Below are positions 10,901 to 19,694 of a DNA stretch of 64,000 nucleotides, piece after piece. The notes under the pieces are model-generated. The model did no database searches, had not been told where the DNA came from, and was given only the letters and a program-made list of their open reading frames with translations. Where the stretch lies: assembly GCF_030373185.1 (NCBI RefSeq), contig NZ_JAUCZH010000007.1, forward strand, positions 62,001 to 126,000, read 5' to 3'. Every line of letters begins with the position of its first letter. Within the stretch, counting starts at the first letter, position 1. The stretch is from Tabrizicola sp. Its GTDB lineage: Bacteria > Pseudomonadota > Alphaproteobacteria > Rhodobacterales > Rhodobacteraceae. Both the position numbers and the translations under genes were made by a program.

Positions 10901-11047
10901 CAGGCTGACGTAAAGGATCGGAATCTGGACATCCGGTTCCGCCTCTTTGGGGATGTTCACATAGGCCATCGCCCCGGCGATCATCAGAAAGATCAGAACC
11001 GAAAGCGTCAGCCGCGCGTTGGCGATGGCGGTCTCGACGATCTTCAT
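7913..11047 (-). CDS. RND efflux permease (AcrB/HAE1 type)
   Basis: 1044 aa, VVNNNIVLIDTFDTLRREG, ALTAILGVLPIAFG, duplicated RND architecture. Confidence 0.96.
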   Translation of the reverse strand: MKIVETAIANARLTLSVLIFLMIAGAMAYVNIPKEAEPDVQIPILYVSLHYDGISPEDSERLLLRPMESALKSISGIKKMTSTAYQGGGNVLIEFQAGADLGKALDDVRNKVAQARPELPAGVDEPSVNEVNLSEFPILVITLSGDVPERVLAQAGRELRDRIEDLPSVLNANLQGVRDDLVEVVIDPGKLATYGLRPDILIAGFAAGNQLVAAGALEGAMGRYAIKVPSLLETAADVANLPVISTGTAVVRVRDIASILPTFKEAETVTRLDGAPAVAIEVSKRSGANLIETVDQVKAITEEFRALLPEGTEIGFSQDKSKDVRQLLFDLQNSVLTAVILVFIVILYALSARASLLIGLAIPASFLMGMLALSLWGYTVNIVVLFSLILAVGMLVDDAIIVTEFAERRMSEGMGKREAFALASHRMAGPVTAATATRVAAFSPLLFWPGIVGEFMKYLPITLIVTLSASLIYALIFVPTLGALIAKPFKHPPQHRDGAYMWLVGKAVRHPVIVLFLALGLLVSVPYAYTQYGKGAEFFPDVEPEFGLLYVKARGNLSIQEKDALVAQAEARILGWPGIATVYTRTGGGGGGGVDLAPDVIGTIQYEFLDWRERKNANAILADLREAMVGIPGVEIEVSVPQAGPPTGKAIQIQLSAADPTYLNDVARTVADRLATVPDVIDISNGLPPPGVDWELQVDRAAAARHGISPSTVGAMVQLVTGGLKLSDFRPAGSDDAVDIVLRLPADLRTISALDQLRIQTAEGSVPISNFVTRSAAPTTGTLTRLDGARTVTVQAGIREGVQADGVRAAVTAALQAAELDKLGIRWKLAGEDEEQAEAMAFLSKAFGAAIFLIFVVLLAQFNSFTSVGLVLSAVIMSTIGVLLGLMIMGQPFSVVMTGIGVIALAGVVVNNNIVLIDTFDTLRREGRPKIEAILQTCRERARPVVLTALTAILGVLPIAFGLNLELLNHEVTIGAPSTQWWIALSSAIVYGLTFATVLTLVIIPSLLMLVTRADNPRPWFWQRTKRRAWKAANGRGRAASPAE

Positions 11048-12159
11048 GGCGTGGCACCCTGGGTGGCACCCGGCGCCGGGGCAACCGCGACTGTCTCGCC
11101 GTTGCGCACAAGATCCTGCCCGGCAACGATGATGCGCAGACCCTCGGGAATACCCCTGACCACAAGGCCATCGGGCGTGTCATCCATGATGGACACGGCG
11201 GCAAAGCCCGCGATGTTGTCAGGGCCGATGACGCGGACACCCAATTCACCGGTTTCCGCCAGCGTAATGACCGACCGCGGCACGACTACGGCGCGGGCAG
11301 GGGCGGCGGCCAGCAGCACCGCGGCCGTCATGCCGGAGGGCAGCGCATTGCCGGGGTTCGGCAGCGCGATTTCGACCGGAAAGGTCCGGGTCTGCGCCGA
11401 GGCCTCGCGCGACACCAGCCGGACGGTGCCTTCCATCTCGGTCCCGTTCACCAGCCGGACCCGGGCCTTGGACCCGACCGCAATTGCGCCGACGTCAACC
11501 TCGCTGACCTCTGCCGTCACAAGGATCGGATCAAGTGACAGGATCGTGGCCACCGGGGTGCCGGTCTGCACCCATTCGCCCAGTTCTACCTGCACCGCAT
11601 CAACGATACCGGGGAAGGGGGCCTTCAGTTCCAGCAAATCCATCGCCGCCGTCGCGCGGGCCAGTTCGGCGGCAGCGGCGTCGCGGGCGGACCGGGCGTT
11701 GGTCAGCTGAATCTCGGGCGTGTTGCCGCCCGCGAACAGCCGTTCGGCCAGTTCCAGCTCGCGTTCGCGCTGGGCAAGGGCAATCTCGGCAATCTCTGCC
11801 TGCGCCACGGTTTCCGGGCCTTCCAGCGTCAGGACAACCGTCCCCTGTTCCACCGTGCCGCCCTTGACCAGCCCAAGCGAGGCGATCACCCCGTCAGCGC
11901 GCGCGGCCAGCGCCACCCGCTTGTCGGCTGCGGTGATGCCGGAAAGGCGGATGGTGCGGGTGTGGTCGATGAACACCGGATCAACGGCCGCGACCGTGCG
12001 CAGGACGGGTTTCCTGTCGGCCACCGGCACCGTATCAGTAGGGGATTCCGGACCAGCCGTCCCTTGCGCACTGCCGACAGAGGAGAATTCCCCGGTTGCG
12101 ATCCATGCGCCAGCGGCGGCCAGAACACAGAATGCGGCGATGCGATGGAACCTGAACAT
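11044..12159 (-). CDS. RND efflux periplasmic adaptor subunit (MFP)
   Basis: HlyD/AcrA-like; ATGA overlap with permease; start at MFRFHRIAAFCVLAAAGAW signal peptide. Confidence 0.9.
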   Translation of the reverse strand: MFRFHRIAAFCVLAAAGAWIATGEFSSVGSAQGTAGPESPTDTVPVADRKPVLRTVAAVDPVFIDHTRTIRLSGITAADKRVALAARADGVIASLGLVKGGTVEQGTVVLTLEGPETVAQAEIAEIALAQRERELELAERLFAGGNTPEIQLTNARSARDAAAAELARATAAMDLLELKAPFPGIVDAVQVELGEWVQTGTPVATILSLDPILVTAEVSEVDVGAIAVGSKARVRLVNGTEMEGTVRLVSREASAQTRTFPVEIALPNPGNALPSGMTAAVLLAAAPARAVVVPRSVITLAETGELGVRVIGPDNIAGFAAVSIMDDTPDGLVVRGIPEGLRIIVAGQDLVRNGETVAVAPAPGATQGATP

Positions 12160-12538
12160 GGCGGATTTTTCTCGGTATGTGATTGATAAAACGTATTTCA
12201 TCGCCGTCATGCCGGTTCTGCGACGACGTGGCATCCGGCTCCGACCCGTTCCCAGGATCGCGGCGAATTGATACGCCCATAAGGTGAAAACGTCCAGACA
12301 AGCGACACGGCGCCGCATTCGGCAGCGCCGAGCCGTGTTTTCCGGCCTCTCCAGCCTTTCGCTTGACTTCAGGCGTGAAAGGCCCCATGTGCGCCCAGTC
12401 CGAAGGCCGTGCCGCGTGAGCACCGAAAGCCCCGGACATCTGGTTCCCAAATTCACGCAGGGGCGCCGCTTGCGGCACGGTCACGGGCATTGGCCCGGGG
12501 CGAGGGTCGCAGGCCCTTTGTCGATACGGGACCACCCA

Positions 12539-13891
12539 ATGACCACTTTTGCCGAACTCGGCCTTTCGCCAGCTATTCTGAAGGCGCTGGAAAAGACCAC
12601 ACTCAAGACACCCACGCCCATTCAGGCGCAGGCCATTCCCCATATCATGCAGGGCCGTGACCTGATGGGTCTGGCCCAGACCGGCACCGGCAAGACGGCG
12701 GCATTCGGCCTGCCACTTCTGCACCGGCTTCTGGACCTTGGCCACCCACCGGGACCAAAGAACGTGCGCGCGCTGATCCTTGCGCCGACGCGGGAACTGA
12801 TCGGTCAGATCAAGGACAACTTCGAGGTTTTCACCAAAGGCACCGCCGTCAAGGTGACGATGGTTGTCGGCGGCGCTTCGCTTTTCAAGCAGGCACAGGC
12901 GCTGTCGAAAGGCACCGACATTCTGGTGGCCACCCCCGGCCGTCTGATCGACCTTCTGGAACGCGGCGATGTCAGCCTTGAAAAATGCGCCTATCTGGTG
13001 CTGGACGAGGCTGACCACATGCTGGACATGGGTTTCATCCATTCCCTGCGCAAGATCGCCAAGCACATCCCGCTGAAGCGCCAGACCCTGCTGTTCTCGG
13101 CCACCATGCCGAAGGACATCTCGGAAATCGCCGATACCTATCTGCGTGACCCGATCAAGGTTCAGGTCGCGCCCCCCGGCAAGCCGATCGAGCGGATCGT
13201 GCAGGGTGTCTACTTCATCCCCAACGGTGACAAGGCGCGCTTGTTGGAAACTTACCTGAAAAAGCACCCGGGCGAGCAGGCACTGGTCTTTGGCCGCACC
13301 AAGCACGGGTCGGAAAAACTGTGCAAGCTTCTGGCGACATGGGGCTTCAAGGTCGGCTCGATCCACGGCAACAAGAGCCAGAACCAGCGCGACCGCACGC
13401 TAAGCGAATTCCGCGGCGGCGAACTTGACGTGCTTGTCGCAACCGATGTGGCCGCGCGCGGCATCGACATCCCCACCGTGCGCCATGTCTACAACTTCGA
13501 CCTGCCGAACGTGCCGGAAAACTATGTCCACCGCATTGGCCGCACCGCGCGCGCTGGGGCGGAAGGGACGGCCGTTGCCTTCTGCGCGCCCGCCGAGATG
13601 GGCGAATTGCAGGCAATCGAGAAGCTGTTGAAAAAGCCGATCCCGGTGCTGGGTGGCGCGCCGTGGTCTGCGGAAATGGTGGCTGCGGCCCCGAAGCCGG
13701 GGCAAAACCGTGGCCAGCGTCCCGGTGGGCGCGGCGGTCAGAAATCCGGTGCGCAGCCTCCGGCCAAGCCGCAGGGTCAGCGTCCGGGTGGCCAGAAGCC
13801 GCGCAGCGGAGGTGGGGCAAAGCCGCAGGGTGGCAGCTTTGCACCGCGTCGGGCCGAAGGCGGCGGCGGAGCAAAGCGCCGCCCGGGCTGA
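12539..13891 (+). CDS. DEAD-box RNA helicase (RhlE-like)
   Basis: AQTGTGKTAAF, DEAD, SAT, HRIGRTARAG motifs; basic Gly/Arg/Lys/Pro C-terminal tail. Confidence 0.95.
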   Translation: MTTFAELGLSPAILKALEKTTLKTPTPIQAQAIPHIMQGRDLMGLAQTGTGKTAAFGLPLLHRLLDLGHPPGPKNVRALILAPTRELIGQIKDNFEVFTKGTAVKVTMVVGGASLFKQAQALSKGTDILVATPGRLIDLLERGDVSLEKCAYLVLDEADHMLDMGFIHSLRKIAKHIPLKRQTLLFSATMPKDISEIADTYLRDPIKVQVAPPGKPIERIVQGVYFIPNGDKARLLETYLKKHPGEQALVFGRTKHGSEKLCKLLATWGFKVGSIHGNKSQNQRDRTLSEFRGGELDVLVATDVAARGIDIPTVRHVYNFDLPNVPENYVHRIGRTARAGAEGTAVAFCAPAEMGELQAIEKLLKKPIPVLGGAPWSAEMVAAAPKPGQNRGQRPGGRGGQKSGAQPPAKPQGQRPGGQKPRSGGGAKPQGGSFAPRRAEGGGGAKRRPG

Positions 13892-13901
13892 GACAGGATC
13901 A

Positions 13902-13922
13902 GAGGCGGGTTCAGCCCGCCTC
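13902..13922. terminator. Hairpin shared by convergent genes
   Basis: GAGGCGGG-ttcag-CCCGCCTC between helicase and the minus-strand regulator. Confidence 0.75.
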
Positions 13923-14363
13923 TTCCTCAAGGTTCAGTTTCATTTCAAGAATGACCTGCTGAATGGCCAGCGTCTCTCGCAAGAGACGTCTGGCCTCGTT
14001 GGCCGAGATCTTCCCGTCGCCAATTGCCTGATTGTATTCCGCCATCAGCATGCCAAAGCGCTGTGCGAGGGCGACCACATCCTGATTTACGCCCCTGGAC
14101 GAAGCATTCCGTTTTTCGGCGTCATAAGACAGTGTAATCCCGCGCAGATCGGCCAAGGCCACAGTCACATGCGGAAATCGGCTTGCCGCTTCCAGCGCGG
14201 CAACGACATCGACCGGCATGAAACGGTCATCATGTTCTTCGCTATCAGAGTAATAGCGCCCCAAAGTGGCTTTCGACCGGCCAGTAAGCTCGCAGGCGGC
14301 CTCGATCCCGACATCCTTGACCAGCGCTTCGGTGTGTTTCTTCAGATAAGACGCAACTGACAT
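13911..14363 (-). CDS. Small HTH-like regulatory protein
   Basis: AACELTGRSKATLGRYYSDSEEHDDRFMPVDVVAALEAAS N-terminal HTH-like segment; start at 14363. Confidence 0.65.
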   Translation of the reverse strand: MSVASYLKKHTEALVKDVGIEAACELTGRSKATLGRYYSDSEEHDDRFMPVDVVAALEAASRFPHVTVALADLRGITLSYDAEKRNASSRGVNQDVVALAQRFGMLMAEYNQAIGDGKISANEARRLLRETLAIQQVILEMKLNLEEEAG

Positions 14364-14731
14364 AGGCCACTCCAACTCGGCACCTCGACGATCGAAGCCG
14401 GGGAAACACATTCCGATTTTCCCATTAACCATCTGGCAAAGCATTGTCATTCATAAAGAGGTTCCGGCCAGACCGGAACGTTGACGAGTATGCCGATGTC
14501 CCCAGCATCGGTTTTTTTGGGCTCCGCCGCAGAGGCTCGACCATGCCAGACCCGCGGCAACAGCTCCAGTGCGGCGGACCCGGCTTGTTCACCAGTGCGA
14601 CGCCTGCTTGCGTCAGTTGTCAGTTTGCCGGGTCCGCAGACCCATCCCGTCGAGGTGTATTCGCCCATTGCCAGGCGCAACACGCCTTCGGCTTGCGCCG
14701 CACCCCGGCAATGGGCTAGGGCATCGGTGCC

Positions 14732-15310
14732 ATGGCCAAGCTGTATTTCCACTTCTCCACCATGAACGCGGGGAAATCGACCTCGCTTCTTCAGGCGTCG
14801 CACAACTATCGCGAGGGGGGGATGGTGACCTATCTCATCACCGCGCAGTTCGACAACCGCGCCGGCGAAGGCCGCATTGCCAGCCGGATCGGGATAGGCG
14901 AGTCGGCCGATACCTTTGCGCCGGGCGAAGACCTGTTTGCCAAGCTCAAGGCGCGGTTTGCGGCTGGCAAGGTTGCTTGCGTCTTCATCGACGAGGCGCA
15001 GTTCCTGTCGAAAGAGCAGGTCTGGCAACTGGCCCGCGCGGTGGATGATCTGGGCGTACCGGTCATGGCTTACGGGTTGCGGGTGGATTTTCAGGGCAAC
15101 CTCTTTCCCGGTTCAGCCGCCCTTCTGGCCTGGGCCGATGAAATGCGCGAGGTCCGCACGATCTGCCATTGCGGCAAGAAGGCCACGATGGTGGTGCGCA
15201 AAGGCCCTGACGGGAAGGCTTTGAAGGACGGCGATCAGGTGGTGATCGGCGGCAACGAAACCTACGTCTCGCTTTGCCGCCGTCACTGGCGCGAAGCTGT
15301 GGAAGACTGA
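14732..15310 (+). CDS. tdk: Thymidine kinase
   Basis: FHFSTMNAGKSTSLLQASHNY, FIDEAQFL, AYGLRVDFQGNLFPGS. Confidence 0.95.
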   Translation: MAKLYFHFSTMNAGKSTSLLQASHNYREGGMVTYLITAQFDNRAGEGRIASRIGIGESADTFAPGEDLFAKLKARFAAGKVACVFIDEAQFLSKEQVWQLARAVDDLGVPVMAYGLRVDFQGNLFPGSAALLAWADEMREVRTICHCGKKATMVVRKGPDGKALKDGDQVVIGGNETYVSLCRRHWREAVED

Positions 15311-16206
15311 CGCGCGATCAGCACTCCGGCAAGGGCGATCAGCCCCATGCCACCGATGGCCAACCAGGTAAGCTGTTCGCCCCAAAGCGCAAATCCCCAG
15401 GCCGCCGATGCCGGCAGGATCACATATTCAAACACCGACACGCGCGAAGCATCTGCGATCTGGTAGGCCTTGATGATCATCGCGACCCCCAGAAGCGACC
15501 CCGCAGCCTGCACGAAAGTCCACCACAGGAAGGTAGCCGTCGGCCAGACCGGCCCACGCTGCAAAAATCCCTCGGCCCCGGCCGGCACGGCAAGTGGAGC
15601 AAGGGTCAGAACTGCCATCCCGATCAGGCCCAGCACCCCAAGCATGCCGAAGAAGCCGGCGACCATCGTCTCGGCCGTCTCTCCGGCGCACCATTCGCGG
15701 GTTGCGATGTTGCCCATCGCGTAAAGCGCCCCGGCGATGACCGGCAAAAGTGCTGCAAAGGATGCGCCCGACATCGCTTCGGGGCCAAGCACCATGACGA
15801 CCCCGGCAAAACCGACGGCGACAGCCAGCGTCTGAAGGCCCCTGATCGGCTGTCCATAACCGAACCGCTGGATCAGAAGCACGAAGATCGGCGCGGTGAA
15901 AAGGCCTGCCGCCACCTGCGCCACCGGCAGAAAGGCCAGCGCCCCGAAATAGATCAGCATCGCCAAACCATGGATGGCCGACCGGGCAAAGACTGCCTTG
16001 AATCGACGCGGGCGCAGGCGCAGGCCAAGCGGCACCGCCAACAGGGCCAGAAGCACCACCGCCATCGCCGTGCGGGTGGCATGAAACTGCCACAGCCCCG
16101 CATCCTCGGCGATCACGCGCACATAGTTGTCGGTAAAGGCGATCACGCAGGCATAGATCAGGACGGCGCCTGCCGCTGCCAACGTTCGGTTCGGACGTTC
16201 GGTCAT
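15283..16206 (-). CDS. EamA/DMT superfamily transporter
   Basis: About ten hydrophobic segments in two EamA repeats; start at MTERPNRT. Confidence 0.88.
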   Translation of the reverse strand: MTERPNRTLAAAGAVLIYACVIAFTDNYVRVIAEDAGLWQFHATRTAMAVVLLALLAVPLGLRLRPRRFKAVFARSAIHGLAMLIYFGALAFLPVAQVAAGLFTAPIFVLLIQRFGYGQPIRGLQTLAVAVGFAGVVMVLGPEAMSGASFAALLPVIAGALYAMGNIATREWCAGETAETMVAGFFGMLGVLGLIGMAVLTLAPLAVPAGAEGFLQRGPVWPTATFLWWTFVQAAGSLLGVAMIIKAYQIADASRVSVFEYVILPASAAWGFALWGEQLTWLAIGGMGLIALAGVLIARQSSTASRQ

Positions 16207-16392
16207 GTCTGCTTGCCTGTCATGGAGACTTGATGCCCTTGCAAGATGGCCTGTGCCTGCCTGAAGGCGACGCATTGCCGGAAGAACCGGTCGCGGATTG
16301 GCAAGGATGCGGCATGGCACAGCTTGGGTGATTGTGAAGATGATCCGCAAGGGCTAGACTGCCCGGCAAAACAGGCAGAGATCCCGCAGCCG

Positions 16393-17415
16393 ATGACGGC
16401 GCTGAAAAAGTATCAACGGCTGGAATGCTCGGGCCTGTGGCGCGAGACACCGCAGGACCAGCGCCGTGAGGTGGAGGTGCGCTTTGGCGAAGCGACCTTG
16501 ATCCTGATCGACCCGAAAAGCGGAACGGCGCTGAGCCACTGGTCGCTGCCTGCGATCGAACGGCTGAACATGGGTGAGGAGCCGCCAGTGTTTGCCCCGG
16601 GGGCGGACTCGGGCGAGAGCCTTGAGTTGACGGATCCCGACATGGTGGCCGCACTTGATGCGGTGCGTGCGGCGGTAAAGGCCGCGGTTGCGCGGCCGGG
16701 CCGCTTGCGTGGCTTGTTTCTTGGCGGCATGACCCTTGTGGTTCTGGCAGGTGGGGCGTTCTGGTTGCCTGGCGCGCTTGTCACGCATACCGCATCGGTT
16801 GTGCCTGCGGCGCAGCGGGCGGAAATCGGCCAGCGCGCCCTGGACGATCTGGCACGCGTGACAGGTGCGCCATGTGACAACCAACTGGGCCTGGAGGCGC
16901 TTGCCCGTCTGGCCGAAAGGGTTTTCGGCCCGGTCGACACTCCCATTCTTTATGTTATGCCCGAGGGCGTGGACTCGCCGCTTCACCTGCCGGGCGATGT
17001 GATCGTGCTGCCACGGCGCCTGTTGGAGCAGGCCAACGGGCCGGAAGCCGCTGCCGGGGCTGCCCTTGTAGAGCGGCTGCGAGCCCGGGCGCGCGACCCG
17101 ATCATCCCGCTTCTGGAACATGCCGGCCTTCGCGCAACCTTCCAGCTTCTGACAACCGCGGGTCTGCCCGACGAGGCGCTGCGCGGCTACGGCGAGGCAA
17201 GCTTGCGCGCCGCCCCGATGGCAATGGCCGATTCCACCTTGATTGCAGCTTTCGAGTCCGCCCAGATTCCGGCCACGCCCTTTGCAATGGCGGTGGACCC
17301 GGAAGGCAAGCTGATGGCAGGACTTGCGGCGGGCGACCCTTACAAGGGTCTGTCCCCCACCCCATTGATACCCGATGAATCCTGGGTGGCCCTGCAAGGA
17401 CTGTGCGACGGCTGA
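16393..17415 (+). CDS. Hypothetical membrane-anchored protein
   Basis: Single TM (GLFLGGMTLVVLAGGAFWLPGALV); intact ORF from 16393. Confidence 0.65.
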   Translation: MTALKKYQRLECSGLWRETPQDQRREVEVRFGEATLILIDPKSGTALSHWSLPAIERLNMGEEPPVFAPGADSGESLELTDPDMVAALDAVRAAVKAAVARPGRLRGLFLGGMTLVVLAGGAFWLPGALVTHTASVVPAAQRAEIGQRALDDLARVTGAPCDNQLGLEALARLAERVFGPVDTPILYVMPEGVDSPLHLPGDVIVLPRRLLEQANGPEAAAGAALVERLRARARDPIIPLLEHAGLRATFQLLTTAGLPDEALRGYGEASLRAAPMAMADSTLIAAFESAQIPATPFAMAVDPEGKLMAGLAAGDPYKGLSPTPLIPDESWVALQGLCDG

Positions 17416-17479
17416 CATTGGCTTGCCCGCAAGGCACCGGGCCTGACAGATCCGCGCCACGGCGACCCTTGGAAGCAGG

Positions 17480-17995
17480 TCAGGGTCCGGTTACAGAGGC
17501 CCCAGAGAATCCGGCGCTGCGCAAGGCGCGTTGTGCAGCTGCCGCGGCTGCCGCGCTGTCGAATGGCCCCGCAAATATCTGCTCCATGGGCCTGATTGCG
17601 CCCTCGGCCCGCCGCCGCGCAACGGGATACCCGATGGCCTCGACCCGCGCCGCAGCTCTGTCGGCATTGGCCTTGCGGGAATATCTTCCGACCACAACCA
17701 GATAGCCGCCTGACCCTGCCTTTGCCGTTTCCGAGCCGGGAACGCCGCCACCTTCGACAGTATTGCCGCAGATCGCCAACCCGGTTCGGGTGACCCGCGG
17801 CACCCATATCGTCGCTTCCGCCTCACCCGCCCGCAGGAACAGACAGCCCTTGCTGTCCATATACTGCTGCCCGCGAAAATCGGCCGGCGGAAGTTCGGCT
17901 GGAACGACCCGATCCTGCGCCTGCCCCGCAGAAGCAAGAAGCAGCAGCCCCAAGCTCACCAAAGACGTGATCCAGCCCTGCTTTGCCGCCCGCAT
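17480..17995 (-). CDS. SPOR domain-containing exported protein
   Basis: Signal peptide; YLVVVGRYSRKANADRAAARVEAIGYPV...IFAGPFDSAAAAAAAQRALRSAGF. Confidence 0.8.
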   Translation of the reverse strand: MRAAKQGWITSLVSLGLLLLASAGQAQDRVVPAELPPADFRGQQYMDSKGCLFLRAGEAEATIWVPRVTRTGLAICGNTVEGGGVPGSETAKAGSGGYLVVVGRYSRKANADRAAARVEAIGYPVARRRAEGAIRPMEQIFAGPFDSAAAAAAAQRALRSAGFSGASVTGP

Positions 17996-18007
17996 CGCCC
18001 TTCTACC

Positions 18008-18640
18008 CTATTTCGTGCCGAACATCCGGTCCCCGGCATCGCCAAGGCCCGGCACGATATAGCCATGATCGTTCAGGTGGCTATCCACTGCCGCGGTCAC
18101 GATCGGCACATCGGGATGTGCATCTTTCATGCGGGCAATGCCTTCGGGTGCCGCCAAGAGGCACAGAAAGCGGATCTGCCTTGCCCCAGCCTTCTTCAGC
18201 AACGAAACAGCTGCGGCGCTGGAATTTCCGGTGGCAAGCATCGGATCAACCACGATGCTGATCCTGTCCTCCATATGGTCTGGAAGCTTGCAGTAATATT
18301 GCACGGGTTGCAGCGTTTCAGGGTCACGGTAAAGGCCGACAAAGCCCACCCGCGCCGCCGGGATCAGCTCCAGGATCCCGTCCAGCAACCCGTTGCCCGC
18401 CCGCAAGATGCTGATCAGCGCCAGCTTCTTGCCCTCGATCACCGGGGCGTCCATTTCTTCCAGCGGCGTTTCGATCCGGCGCGTGGTCATCGGCAGTTCG
18501 CGGGTAACCTCATAGGCCAGCAAAAGGCTGATCTCACGCAGAAGCCTGCGGAAACTGGCAGTCGAGGTGTCCTTGTCACGCATCAGGCTCAGCTTGTGCT
18601 GGACCAGCGGGTGCGACACGACGGTCAGGTGATCCAGCAT
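18008..18640 (-). CDS. upp: Uracil phosphoribosyltransferase
   Basis: [60 protein letters not shown]. Confidence 0.96.
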   Translation of the reverse strand: MLDHLTVVSHPLVQHKLSLMRDKDTSTASFRRLLREISLLLAYEVTRELPMTTRRIETPLEEMDAPVIEGKKLALISILRAGNGLLDGILELIPAARVGFVGLYRDPETLQPVQYYCKLPDHMEDRISIVVDPMLATGNSSAAAVSLLKKAGARQIRFLCLLAAPEGIARMKDAHPDVPIVTAAVDSHLNDHGYIVPGLGDAGDRMFGTK

Positions 18641-18643
18641 TGC

Positions 18644-19621
18644 TCAGGCCTCCAGCAGTTTCGCGATTCTGGTTCTGGTATCGGCATCACAGAAGGCCGC
18701 GTCAAGCGACTGACGGGCGATGCGCCGGAATTGCCCTTCATCCCAGTCAAAGGCGCGGTGCAGTTCTTCGTATTCCCGCGCCATCGTGGTGTGAAAGAAC
18801 GGCGGATCGTCGGTCGAGACGGTGACCTTCACCCCCCGACGATCCAGTTCGGCAATCGGGTGATCGCGGAAGGTCGGGTAAAGGCCAAGCGCCACGTTCG
18901 ACCCCGGACAAACCTCCAGCACCGTGCCGCGCTCTGCCAGTTCGTCCACCAGCGCCAGATCTTCGATGGCGCGGACACCGTGGCCAATCCGCTCCACTTC
19001 CAGATCGTGCAGCGCCGCCCGCACGCTTTCCGGCCCGCCCCATTCCCCGGCATGGGCGGTCAGACGCAAGCCCGCCTCCCGGGCGCAGTCGAACGACCAG
19101 CGGAAGTCCTTGGGCTGACCAACCTTCTCATCTCCCGCGATCCCGAAACCCACGATCCAGCTTCCAGCCGTATCGGCCGCACAAAGTGCCGTTTCTCGTG
19201 CTTTGTCCGGCCCAAAGTGTCGTATGCAGGTAATTATACCGCGTAATGTGATACCCATTTGCCTTTCTGCCTGATCCGCAGCCTCGCGGATGGCATGCAG
19301 ATATTCGCGCCACGCCCCCATGTCGCGCCCACCGCAGAAGTCGGGCGACAGAAAGGTCTCGGTATAGACGACCCCGGATGCAGCCGAGGCTTCAAGCACC
19401 GCAAGGGTCAGGCGATGGTAGTCCTCCGGCGTCTGCAAAGCCGAGGTTGCCGCCTCATAGACCTTCAGGAAATCCCAGAAATCCAGGTACTTGTAGTGGC
19501 CGCGTTCATCGAAGATCCCGGCTATGTCCAGATGCTTCTCCTGCGCCAACCTTCGGATGAAGGCGGGCGGTGCCGCCCCCTCCAGATGCAGATGCAACTC
19601 GACCTTCGGCAATCCAATCAC
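18644..19621 (-). CDS. add: Adenosine deaminase
   Basis: GLPKVELHLHLEGAAPPAF, HAGEWGGPESV, STDDPPFFHTTM; GTG start at 19621. Confidence 0.93.
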   Translation of the reverse strand: MIGLPKVELHLHLEGAAPPAFIRRLAQEKHLDIAGIFDERGHYKYLDFWDFLKVYEAATSALQTPEDYHRLTLAVLEASAASGVVYTETFLSPDFCGGRDMGAWREYLHAIREAADQAERQMGITLRGIITCIRHFGPDKARETALCAADTAGSWIVGFGIAGDEKVGQPKDFRWSFDCAREAGLRLTAHAGEWGGPESVRAALHDLEVERIGHGVRAIEDLALVDELAERGTVLEVCPGSNVALGLYPTFRDHPIAELDRRGVKVTVSTDDPPFFHTTMAREYEELHRAFDWDEGQFRRIARQSLDAAFCDADTRTRIAKLLEA

Positions 19622-19665
19622 GCAACACTCCTGACTTGCTCTTTTGACAAATACTCCACAGGGGT

Positions 19666-19687
19666 CCGGGGGTTGTGAAACCCCCGG
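19666..19687. repeat. GC-rich hairpin inside the nucleoside-salvage operon
   Basis: CCGGGGGTT-gtga-AACCCCCGG between deoB and add. Confidence 0.65.
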
Positions 19688-19694
19688 CGACTGG

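Noticed and set aside
10523-11710. 395-aa plus-strand ORF opposite the RND genes
   Set aside because: GC-driven shadow ORF over a strongly supported RND permease/adaptor pair.
13680-13890. Gly/Arg/Gln-rich repetitive 3' end of the helicase gene
   Set aside because: Ordinary disordered basic tail of RhlE-type DEAD-box helicases, not a DNA repeat element.
18065-19246. 393-aa plus-strand ORF
   Set aside because: Antisense to upp and add.
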